Assembly (NCBI RefSeq): GCF_004168585.1
Contig: NZ_PGVH01000014.1
Span: 1 to 62,227 of the forward strand
Length of the DNA: 62,227 nt
Direction: 5' to 3'
Source: Shewanella sp. OPT22
Lineage (GTDB): Bacteria > Pseudomonadota > Gammaproteobacteria > Enterobacterales > Shewanellaceae
The notes under the pieces are model-generated. The model did not search any database. It saw nothing but the letters and a program-made list of their open reading frames with translations, and was not told where the DNA came from. Below are positions 29,109 to 36,807 of this stretch, one piece after another; the first letter of the stretch is position 1, and each line of letters starts with the position of its first letter. The translations under genes were made by a program, and so were the position numbers.

Positions 29109-30794
29109 ATGCAAAATATATATAAGAAAACAACGCTCACAAAAATCGCCATTATTACTTCAGTTTTATTTGCTCCAATACATTCATGGGCTAATCAGCA
29201 AACACTGTCTGTCTCGACTCAACAAGCAAAATCACAGGGGATCAGTCAATTTAAATCCAATCAGGAATATCAACAAGGGGACATCGTCCAAAACGGCAAC
29301 TGGGTCTATAAATCGGATGACACTGTCACGGCTAATACTTTCATCCCAGGAGCAGGTAATCCATGGGAGAAATATCAAGACTTAGTGCAATGGCAAAACA
29401 CAAAAACTTATTACGGTGGTAATAAAGTATTGATGAATGGGCACGCCTATCAATCAGCATGGTGGTCTAAAAATCAAGATCCAACTGATCCTAAAAACCA
29501 AAACACCGCAACCCCAACTCCAGGTCCGTGGACTGATCTTGGCCCGTGGCACAACTTAACGAACCAAGAAAGAGCGGCAATAAAGCCCTATAATCCTGGA
29601 TACACATATCATAAATCAGATTATGTAAAAGGCAACAAGGACATATATACAGCAACTCAAGAAATTCACGGCATTGGACCTTTGCAAAAAAGCCCCTGGG
29701 AGGATGTAATTATCTGGAATAATATTTCCAGTAATGTCCACAATCAAAGCACTCAATGGCCAAGCCATACTTTTTCACCTTATGTTGACATGCTACAAAA
29801 TCCACCAAGTTTATCTTCTCAAAATGAAATCGGAGTAAACCATTTCACCATGGCTTTTGTCATTGCCAAACAAAATCAATGCTTACCATCATGGGGAGGG
29901 CAACAATCACTCAACCTCTATAACTATGACAATCTAAATAGACTCAGAGATAATAATGGCGATGCAATGTTATCTATTGGTGGAGCAAACGGACTACCTT
30001 TAGCTAATGTTTGTGAGGATGTTACACAACTAACAAAAAATTATACTAATCTAGTTCAAAATCTGTATCTCAATGCTCTCGACTTTGATATTGAAGGCGC
30101 AGCGTTAAATGACAAAAAAGCAGCAGATAGAAGAAGCCAAGCACTTTATAATGCACAGCAAGAATGGAAAGTAGATCGTCCAGTCAGTATATGGATTACA
30201 TTGCCAGTTGCACCACAAGGCCTAACAGCCCAAGGCGAGTACCAAATTCAGAGCCTCATTAATCATCACGTAAAATTCAGCGGCATCAATTTAATGACAA
30301 TGGATTATGGTACAAACACAATGAATATAGGAGATTGCAAACCCACTCGAACTAAGAGAGATCCAAATGATCCAAACTCCTCATGGGTCTATGCAGATAA
30401 TCAATTTAAGGCACAGGGAGATTGTGGTGTTGTGGCACTAAAAAATACAGAACAATTTTTATATTCTGAATTCCAAAAGCACAATGAATATAAATTCATT
30501 CCAGAAGACCAAGTGTGGAGTATGCTTGGTACCACACCAATGATAGGCGTTAACGACGCAGGGCAAGAAATACTTTACCCCAAAGGTGCACAAACTATTG
30601 CTGATGATGCGAAACAGCACCATTTAGGAATAGTGTCCATGTGGTCACTGAACAGAGATATTTCTAGAGCTGATGGAGAAACATCAGATCAAGGAGACAG
30701 TATCAATACGGGCTTACCCAGTGACCAACCCAATAATTTACCGCAGAAATACATCTTTGCAAAAATCCTAAATGGCAGCATGAAAGCAGATTAG
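29109..30794 (+). CDS. GH18 chitinase with N-terminal chitin-binding modules
   Basis: This 561-residue secreted glycosidase has a signal peptide at about residues 1-28. Chitin-binding type-3-like modules follow at about 45-155, with the aromatic motif YQSAWWSKNQDP, and a further module at about 165-200. The GH18 barrel spans about 235-555: MLSIGGANG is the conserved third strand, and NALDFDIEG (residues 322-330) holds the catalytic Glu329 with Asp325 and Asp327. The first Asp of the DxxDxDxE signature is Asn here. NLMTMDYG is the family's sixth-strand motif. It probably hydrolyses extracellular chitin. The subgroup resembles ChiD-like enzymes. Confidence 0.88.
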   Translation: MQNIYKKTTLTKIAIITSVLFAPIHSWANQQTLSVSTQQAKSQGISQFKSNQEYQQGDIVQNGNWVYKSDDTVTANTFIPGAGNPWEKYQDLVQWQNTKTYYGGNKVLMNGHAYQSAWWSKNQDPTDPKNQNTATPTPGPWTDLGPWHNLTNQERAAIKPYNPGYTYHKSDYVKGNKDIYTATQEIHGIGPLQKSPWEDVIIWNNISSNVHNQSTQWPSHTFSPYVDMLQNPPSLSSQNEIGVNHFTMAFVIAKQNQCLPSWGGQQSLNLYNYDNLNRLRDNNGDAMLSIGGANGLPLANVCEDVTQLTKNYTNLVQNLYLNALDFDIEGAALNDKKAADRRSQALYNAQQEWKVDRPVSIWITLPVAPQGLTAQGEYQIQSLINHHVKFSGINLMTMDYGTNTMNIGDCKPTRTKRDPNDPNSSWVYADNQFKAQGDCGVVALKNTEQFLYSEFQKHNEYKFIPEDQVWSMLGTTPMIGVNDAGQEILYPKGAQTIADDAKQHHLGIVSMWSLNRDISRADGETSDQGDSINTGLPSDQPNNLPQKYIFAKILNGSMKAD

Positions 30795-30820
30795 ACTTTT
30801 CTAAAAACGGCTATACAAAT

Positions 30821-30841
30821 AAGGGGCTTTATTAGCCCCTT
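30821..30841. terminator. Hairpin between chitinase and permease genes
   Basis: AAGGGGCT and AGCCCCTT form a perfect 8-bp stem around a 5-base loop between convergent genes. The T run is weak, so termination efficiency is uncertain. Confidence 0.65.
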
Positions 30842-30852
30842 AATCGATAAAA

Positions 30853-32043
30853 CTATGAACAACAATCTTTAGGCTTCGACTTGAACGGTAGTTTTTCGTA
30901 AATCACCTTCCCCATCAGTAACGCTAAGATAATACCGCTTACAGCGACTAACCCCTGAGGTAGCATAGCATGCTGCTCACCAATTTGCGGGGCAACAACA
31001 ATACCGTATTTTGCCACAACATAATCGGTGATTATCCCAGCAACAACCGCTACACCAATCACACCACCAAGATAACCAAACAATGCTCGTTTACCCAGTT
31101 CTTTAGTCACAACACCTAATGTGGCGATATTGGTCGCAGGACCGGCAAGCATAAACACCAAAACCGCACCTGGAGAAATCCCTGCTAATAATAAACCGGC
31201 GGCAATCGGCGTTGATGCTGTCGCACAAATATACATAGGAACGGATATCGCTATCATCACTAACATAGCAACAATGCCACTGCCGTGTTGCGCTAAGAAG
31301 TCTTCTGGTACATAAGTTTTGACTAATGCCGCAAAGAAAATACCAACTAACAACCAAATAGTGGTGTCACGCACCAAATCTGTTGCTGCATACTTAACAC
31401 CTGCAACAATTTTCCCCATAAAACTCACTGGAGCTTCTGCGCCGTGGCTATGGCCATGATGCTCATGGTTATCGTCAGCTTCAGTTTTTGAACTGCAACA
31501 GCTACTTTCTTCAACCACTGGCTTTTTTGAGCTACAGCAACTGGTTTCAACTTTTTTAACGTCTTCTTTTTTACTGCTGCAACAGCTACTTTTAGTATCT
31601 ACGTTTGCATTAGTTTGTGTTGCTGATTCAGGCTTAACCACATCATCTTTATCATCAGGCCCTACGAGTAAACCCGCCACAATGGCACTGATCACAGCAG
31701 CAATGGGACGTACAATCGCCATAAATGGGCCTAATAAAATGTACGATACACTCACAGAATCAACACCCGTTTCAGGAGTTGAAACCATAAACGTTGTGGT
31801 CGCTGCTTTTGAAGCACCCGCACGTCTTAGGCCGACAGCTGCAGGAATAACGCCGCATGAGCACAAAGGTAATGGCGCACCAAATAACGCCGCTTTGATT
31901 ACCGTTTTAAAACCGTAACCGCCCAATTGCTTGTTCATCCACTCCATCGAAACGAACATTTTTAACAGACCAGCAATTAACAACCCAAGGAGTAACCAAG
32001 GTGCTGACTCTAAAAATAACTCTAGAAAATTCTCAACCAACAT
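30853..32043 (-). CDS. Cys-rich metal efflux permease (ArsP/YraQ superfamily)
   Basis: This 396-residue inner-membrane protein has two homologous four-helix halves. Each half carries a family motif: PLCSCGVIPAAVGLRR in the first and ICATASTPIAAGLL in the second. They are separated by a long cytoplasmic loop with three repeats of CCSSK (about residues 152-182) and a His-rich stretch (DDNHEHHGHSHG). A further CC pair is at the C-terminus (KDCCS). The loop is a plausible metal-binding region. The protein matches what is called the SO_0444-type Cu/Zn efflux family in Shewanella. The gene starts 3 bases after the MerR regulator's stop and shares its regulated promoter. Confidence 0.85.
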   Translation of the reverse strand: MLVENFLELFLESAPWLLLGLLIAGLLKMFVSMEWMNKQLGGYGFKTVIKAALFGAPLPLCSCGVIPAAVGLRRAGASKAATTTFMVSTPETGVDSVSVSYILLGPFMAIVRPIAAVISAIVAGLLVGPDDKDDVVKPESATQTNANVDTKSSCCSSKKEDVKKVETSCCSSKKPVVEESSCCSSKTEADDNHEHHGHSHGAEAPVSFMGKIVAGVKYAATDLVRDTTIWLLVGIFFAALVKTYVPEDFLAQHGSGIVAMLVMIAISVPMYICATASTPIAAGLLLAGISPGAVLVFMLAGPATNIATLGVVTKELGKRALFGYLGGVIGVAVVAGIITDYVVAKYGIVVAPQIGEQHAMLPQGLVAVSGIILALLMGKVIYEKLPFKSKPKDCCS

Positions 32044-32045
32044 GG

Positions 32046-32510
32046 TTACTTCTCCTCGGCATCATCGTGCAATACTTTATCGCAATGGTGAACATGGCGA
32101 TGTTCTTTATAACTGTCATCTAACGCTTCCAAAATTGAGCAGTACTCAGCACTTTCATCACCACCACAACATGAGTCTGAAAGCTCTTTCAGTCCTTTTT
32201 GAAAACGCTGTAATTCTGCAATTTGTGCGGAAATTTTATTCAGTTTAATATCGACTCGACCTTTCACATCAGCGCAAGCCCACTGAGACTTATTCATTTC
32301 TATCGACACAAGTTCTTGAATTTCATTGAGTGTAAAACCTACACTCTTAGCCCGAATGATAAACTTCAGCAACACAGCATCTTGTTCGCTGTACATCCGA
32401 TAACCCGACTCAGTACGAGCCGAAGGCGACAAGAGTCCGTGTTTTTCGTAGTATCTAAGCGTGTCAGACTTTATATTGAATAGGTCTGCCAACTCTCCAA
32501 TTCGATACAT
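32046..32510 (-). CDS. MerR-family metal-responsive regulator (ZntR-like)
   Basis: The 154-residue regulator has an N-terminal MerR helix-turn-helix (MYRIGELADLFNIKSDTLRYYEKHGLL) and a dimerisation helix. The metal-sensing C-terminus contains WACADVK, SCCGGDESAEYC and a His-rich tail (EHRHVHHCD). The Cys77-like and CCGG positions fit ZntR/PbrR-type zinc, cadmium or lead sensing rather than CueR. The first gene of a two-gene operon with the permease, it most likely activates its own operon when metal is bound, through the 20-bp-spacer promoter just upstream. The exact metal cannot be read from the sequence. Confidence 0.88.
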   Translation of the reverse strand: MYRIGELADLFNIKSDTLRYYEKHGLLSPSARTESGYRMYSEQDAVLLKFIIRAKSVGFTLNEIQELVSIEMNKSQWACADVKGRVDIKLNKISAQIAELQRFQKGLKELSDSCCGGDESAEYCSILEALDDSYKEHRHVHHCDKVLHDDAEEK

Positions 32511-32542
32511 TTATTCATCCTGTTATGGCGTCAGTATTTCAG

Positions 32543-32574
32543 AGTATAAACCTTGGAGTTTAGTCCAAGGTCAA
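32543..32574 (-). promoter_or_regulatory. MerR-type promoter/operator with 20-bp spacer
   Basis: On the minus strand, TTGACC (-35) and TATACT (-10) are separated by 20 bases instead of 17. The spacer holds a perfect 8-bp dyad, ACCTTGGA and TCCAAGGT (plus-strand 32550-32557 and 32564-32571). This is the diagnostic layout for MerR-family activation by DNA untwisting. Confidence 0.9.
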
Positions 32575-32779
32575 GGTTTTCGATTAAAACAATTTTGAAA
32601 ACACTGAATTTCGGCTTACTTAAGGGGAAAAAGCTCAGAAAAAAAACCAGAAATAAAGGATTTACGATAGAATAGCGACCGCTGACGAAGAGGTACTTTC
32701 GAGGGCTTTTTGGAAAGTAGGCGGCCGACGCTTATTTTCCGAAAAATCCTTGAAACTAAAATAAGATTAAGTACCCACA
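32575..32779 (+). promoter_or_regulatory. purH upstream region with leader hairpin
   Basis: This AT-rich interval precedes purH. TTTACGATAGAAT near 32661-32673 could include a -10 box. TACTTTC (32694-32700) and GAAAGTA (32713-32719) make a perfect 7-bp stem. No PurR-like operator or known riboswitch was recognised. Confidence 0.35.
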
Positions 32780-34366
32780 ATGAATAACGCCAGACCTATT
32801 CGTCGCGCACTACTGAGTGTATCTGATAAAACCGGTATCCTAGAATTTGCTCAAGCATTACATACGCTAGGAGTCGAAATTCTATCAACAGGCGGCACTG
32901 CCAAGCTATTAGCTGATAACAATGTGCCTGTCATTGAAGTGTCTAATCACACAGGTCATCCTGAAATTATGGACGGCCGTGTTAAAACGCTGCACCCTAA
33001 AATTCATGGTGGCATTCTAGCCCGTCGTGGTGTTGATGAAGCCGTTATGGCTGATAACAACATTGACGGTATCGATCTTGTTGCCGTAAACCTTTACCCA
33101 TTTGCTCAAACCGTTGCCAAAGAGGGTTGCACCCTTGAAGATGCGATTGAAAACATCGATATTGGTGGACCAACCATGGTACGTGCAGCAGCAAAGAACC
33201 ACAAAGACGTAACCATCGTGGTAAATGCCGATGACTACGGCCGCGTATTGGCAGAGCTTGCTGACAATCATGGCAGCACCACCTATGAGACTCGCTTTGA
33301 TCTCGCCATTGCGGCATTTGAACATACAGCGCAATACGATGGCATGATTTCAAATTACTTCGGTACTAAAGTGCCTGCACACTTTGATAATGCGACTGAA
33401 GACTCTAGATTCCCACGCACTTTCAACACCCAAATGGTGAAGAAACAAGATTTGCGTTACGGCGAAAATAGCCACCAGCAAGCCGCATTTTATGTTGAAA
33501 ACAACATTTCTGAAGCTTCTGTTGCTACCGCAACTCAACTGCAAGGTAAGGCGCTTTCATACAACAACATCGCCGATACAGATGCAGCACTAGAGTGTGT
33601 TAAAGAATTTGAGCAACCGGCTTGTGTGATTGTAAAACACGCAAATCCTTGTGGTGTAGCCTTAGGCGAAGACATTCTTGAAGCCTATAAACGCGCATTC
33701 AAAACAGACCCAACCTCTGCATTTGGTGGCATCATCGCATTCAACCGTGAATTAGACGAAGCAACAGCGAGTGCTATCGTTGAGCGTCAGTTTGTTGAAG
33801 TGATCATTGCCCCTAAGATCAGTGAGGCTGCAAAACAAATAGTATCAGCCAAAGTAAATGTGCGTTTACTTGAATGCGGTGAATGGTCACAAGCAGCATC
33901 AGCGCTTGACTATAAGCGTGTAAACGGTGGCATGTTAGTACAAGACCGTGATCAAGGTATGGTTGCAGAGTCAGAGCTAAAAGTGGTTTCAAAACGTCAA
34001 CCAACAGCTGAAGAAATGAAAGACCTAATGTTCTGTTGGAAGGTGGCTAAGTTCGTTAAGTCTAATGCAATTGTGTATGCCAAAGACCACATGACTGTCG
34101 GTGTGGGTGCAGGCCAAATGAGTCGTGTGTATAGTGCAAAAATCGCAGGCATCAAAGCTGAAGATGAAGGACTAACGGTTCCTGGTTCAGTTATGGCATC
34201 GGATGCATTCTTCCCATTCCGTGACGGTATTGATGCAGCAGCAGCGGCAGGAATTACTTGTGTGATTCAGCCTGGCGGCTCTATGCGTGACCAAGAAGTC
34301 ATTGATGCCGCTGACGAACATGGTATGGCGATGGTATTCACCGGCATGCGCCATTTCCGTCACTAA
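32780..34366 (+). CDS. purH: Bifunctional AICAR transformylase/IMP cyclohydrolase
   Basis: PurH catalyses the last two steps of IMP synthesis, formylation of AICAR and ring closure to IMP. The 528-residue protein has the N-terminal MGS-like cyclohydrolase domain ([44 protein letters not shown]). The transformylase domain contains [15 protein letters not shown] and KHANPCGVA, and the gene ends [11 protein letters not shown] as in the family. It is followed by purD in the usual operon order. Confidence 0.98.
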   Translation: MNNARPIRRALLSVSDKTGILEFAQALHTLGVEILSTGGTAKLLADNNVPVIEVSNHTGHPEIMDGRVKTLHPKIHGGILARRGVDEAVMADNNIDGIDLVAVNLYPFAQTVAKEGCTLEDAIENIDIGGPTMVRAAAKNHKDVTIVVNADDYGRVLAELADNHGSTTYETRFDLAIAAFEHTAQYDGMISNYFGTKVPAHFDNATEDSRFPRTFNTQMVKKQDLRYGENSHQQAAFYVENNISEASVATATQLQGKALSYNNIADTDAALECVKEFEQPACVIVKHANPCGVALGEDILEAYKRAFKTDPTSAFGGIIAFNRELDEATASAIVERQFVEVIIAPKISEAAKQIVSAKVNVRLLECGEWSQAASALDYKRVNGGMLVQDRDQGMVAESELKVVSKRQPTAEEMKDLMFCWKVAKFVKSNAIVYAKDHMTVGVGAGQMSRVYSAKIAGIKAEDEGLTVPGSVMASDAFFPFRDGIDAAAAAGITCVIQPGGSMRDQEVIDAADEHGMAMVFTGMRHFRH

Positions 34367-34376
34367 TAAACAGCTC

Positions 34377-34405
34377 GGTTCACTCTAAGCCATTTGGAGT
34401 GAACC
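34377..34405 (+). other. Intercistronic hairpin between purH and purD
   Basis: GGTTCACTC (34377-34385) and GAGTGAACC (34397-34405) form a perfect 9-bp stem. There is no T run, so it is more likely an mRNA processing or stability element within the purHD transcript than a terminator. Confidence 0.6.
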
Positions 34406-34435
34406 TAACGATTTAACACGCTCAAGGAATTGAAT

Positions 34436-35731
34436 ATGAACATTCTCGTAATTGGTGGCGGTGGCCGCGAGCACGCCTTAGCATGGAAAGCAGCGCAAAA
34501 CGAAAAAGTACAAACGGTTTTTGTTGCACCAGGCAATGCTGGTACAGCACTCGAACCAAAGCTTAAAAACATCGCCATTGGTGTTGAAGACATTACTGCG
34601 TTGATGGATTTTGCTAGTAGTAACGATATCACACTCACCATTGTCGGCCCTGAAGCGCCATTAGTCATCGGCGTCGTTGATGCATTCCGTGCTGCTGACT
34701 TACCAATTTTTGGTCCAACCGAAGGCGCAGCACAGCTTGAAGGTTCAAAAGCGTTCACTAAAGACTTTTTAGCGCGTCACACTATCCCAACGGCGGATTA
34801 TCAGAATTTCACTGAAATTGAGCCGGCAAAAGTTTTCTCAGCACAGCTCGCAGAAAAATCAGGCTACCCAGTCGTCATTAAAGCTGACGGTTTAGCGGCA
34901 GGTAAAGGTGTGATCATTGCTCAAGACCAAACCGAAGCTGAAGCGGCAATCGAAGACATGCTGGCTGGTAACAAGTTTGGTGAAGCTGGCTCTCGAGTTG
35001 TCGTCGAAGAATTCCTAAAAGGTGAAGAAGCCAGCTTTATTGTGATGGTCGATGGAAAAAACATTTTACCAATGGCCACCAGCCAAGATCATAAAGCGCG
35101 TGACAATGGCGATAACGGTCCAAACACAGGCGGCATGGGTGCTTACTCCCCTGCGCCAGTAGTAACGCAAGCTATTCACGACTGGACTATGAGTCATGTG
35201 ATCAGGCCGACCGTTGACGGCATGGCAGCTGAAGGCCATCCATATACTGGTTTCCTATACGCTGGTTTAATGATTGCTGCTGACGGTACAGCTAAAGTGT
35301 TGGAGTACAACTGCCGCTTTGGTGATCCTGAAACGCAACCGATTATGATGCGTCTGCAATCTGATCTTGTGGATCTTTGTTTAGCTGCAACCCGTGGCGA
35401 CTTAGACAAAGTAACCGCTGAATTTGATTCTCGTGCTGCAGTGGGTGTGGTTATGGCTGCAGGAGAATACCCAGTTGCTGCACGTAAAGGTGATATCATT
35501 TCAGGGCTAAGCCTTGGTGATAACAACATCAAAATGTTTCATGCTGGCACTGCCGCTAGAGACGGTCGTGTTGTAACTAATGGTGGCCGCGTGCTTTGCG
35601 CAACAGCTTTAGGTAACAACGTGACGGAAGCTCAAAAGCTTGCATACAGTTTAGTAAATGAAGTGCATTGGGATGATGTGTACTTCCGGACTGATATCGC
35701 TTATCGCGCAATAGCCAGAGAAAATGGTTAA
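34436..35731 (+). CDS. purD: Phosphoribosylamine-glycine ligase
   Basis: PurD is the ATP-grasp enzyme that joins phosphoribosylamine and glycine to GAR in purine synthesis. The 431-residue protein begins MNILVIGGGGREHALAWK and contains GPEAPLVIGVVD, the ATP-grasp signature KADGLAAGKGV, and EYNCRFGDPETQP, the conserved PurD signature. The ATG at 34436 follows AAGGA at 7 bases. A TTG two codons earlier is in frame but unlikely. It is followed by a terminator. Confidence 0.98.
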   Translation: MNILVIGGGGREHALAWKAAQNEKVQTVFVAPGNAGTALEPKLKNIAIGVEDITALMDFASSNDITLTIVGPEAPLVIGVVDAFRAADLPIFGPTEGAAQLEGSKAFTKDFLARHTIPTADYQNFTEIEPAKVFSAQLAEKSGYPVVIKADGLAAGKGVIIAQDQTEAEAAIEDMLAGNKFGEAGSRVVVEEFLKGEEASFIVMVDGKNILPMATSQDHKARDNGDNGPNTGGMGAYSPAPVVTQAIHDWTMSHVIRPTVDGMAAEGHPYTGFLYAGLMIAADGTAKVLEYNCRFGDPETQPIMMRLQSDLVDLCLAATRGDLDKVTAEFDSRAAVGVVMAAGEYPVAARKGDIISGLSLGDNNIKMFHAGTAARDGRVVTNGGRVLCATALGNNVTEAQKLAYSLVNEVHWDDVYFRTDIAYRAIARENG

Positions 35732-35745
35732 TTGGCATTTCTCAT

Positions 35746-35773
35746 AAAAAAGTCTGCTCAACGCAGACTTTTT
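35746..35773. terminator. Terminator after purD
   Basis: AGTCTGC and GCAGACT pair around a 5-base loop, preceded by six A and followed by five T. It serves purD and the convergent gene at 35789. Confidence 0.9.
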
Positions 35774-35788
35774 ATTTCACGGTTAATC

Positions 35789-36520
35789 TCATTCTGCGTT
35801 ACCACAAACCCAAACGCCAAAACCATTAAAGAAATTAGGATCATCTTCTGACGGTAATGATGAGAAGATATATGGTATTGAGGTAAATTGTTGGTTTGAT
35901 GCTCCACCCCATTGTCCAGCTTGGCTCCACGACGTGAAGTACCCGGTTAACAATTTTACGTTTGCCATCACATCAAGGCGAGCATCTTGCTCGAAACTAT
36001 GATCTCTTGAAGGTAACGATTTTTCTTGCGCACCCGCTTTATTATCAAGCTCTACAAACTCTTGCGAAACAAACTTTTTTTTATTCGCCTGTTGTTCGTC
36101 TTTTAAATAAGGCACAGGAAACTGCACACTATTGACGTAGAACTTTTGCTGATCAAAACGATTCAATCCAAATTGAATAAACATTCTGGAAGGAGTACGA
36201 GTTTTTACGGTGAGATACTTATTAGATTGAATATCGGTTTGCTGAATTTGAGGAATGGTTAACGCTGTAGCTTTAAAATTAGGTGCCACATACGCAGGAA
36301 CCATGATATCTCGAGAAACAATTGGAGTTTTATTGTTTGCAGCCGTTGAATAAATGACTAATGGCTCACCTCCTGCAGGACAAGTAAATGTATCTACAAA
36401 TCCTTGAGAGTCGGTAAATTGGTTATTTCCTAGCGCAACCAATTGGTTGGTTTGTGTACTCGCGAGCGTTGAAAATGACACACAACCTAAGATTGAAAAA
36501 TAGATAAATGCTTTATTCAT
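35789..36520 (-). CDS. Uncharacterised secreted protein
   Basis: I do not recognise this 243-residue protein. It has a clear signal peptide (about residues 1-20, MNKAFIYFSILGCVSFSTLAS). The mature chain is mostly beta-rich and polar, with two cysteines that could pair (CPAGGEP near residue 46 and VWVCGNAE at the end). The C-terminal third contains the aromatic stretch TSWSQAGQWGG. No enzyme motif was seen. It is isolated between purD and the first ankyrin-like gene. The 287 bases upstream are AT-rich and hold nothing recognisable apart from the expected promoters. Confidence 0.6.
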   Translation of the reverse strand: MNKAFIYFSILGCVSFSTLASTQTNQLVALGNNQFTDSQGFVDTFTCPAGGEPLVIYSTAANNKTPIVSRDIMVPAYVAPNFKATALTIPQIQQTDIQSNKYLTVKTRTPSRMFIQFGLNRFDQQKFYVNSVQFPVPYLKDEQQANKKKFVSQEFVELDNKAGAQEKSLPSRDHSFEQDARLDVMANVKLLTGYFTSWSQAGQWGGASNQQFTSIPYIFSSLPSEDDPNFFNGFGVWVCGNAE

Positions 36521-36807
36521 ATTGAACTCACTTTACAAGTGAATAGGTAGAGTATCTAGTTTTTCCCTTTTTCATCTTTTCAACAACCACATTAAGTATG
36601 TTTAATCTTTTTCTTGAGCTTTAAATCTAAACATAAATTAAATTTAATCAGGCACACCAACACTAAAAAACACTTAACCCATTATAAATAAAAAATAAAA
36701 TCACTTTATACCTCTTTTAAACATTCAAAAAAGAGTAAGTTGTCGTTCAGCCTTCTCTCTAGAATAAATGGTACGTTGATCCGTATGAGAAATAACTGAG
36801 TCAAACC

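Noticed and set aside
32575-32779. PurR operator or purine riboswitch before purH
   Set aside because: No sequence close to the PurR palindrome and no purine aptamer core were found.
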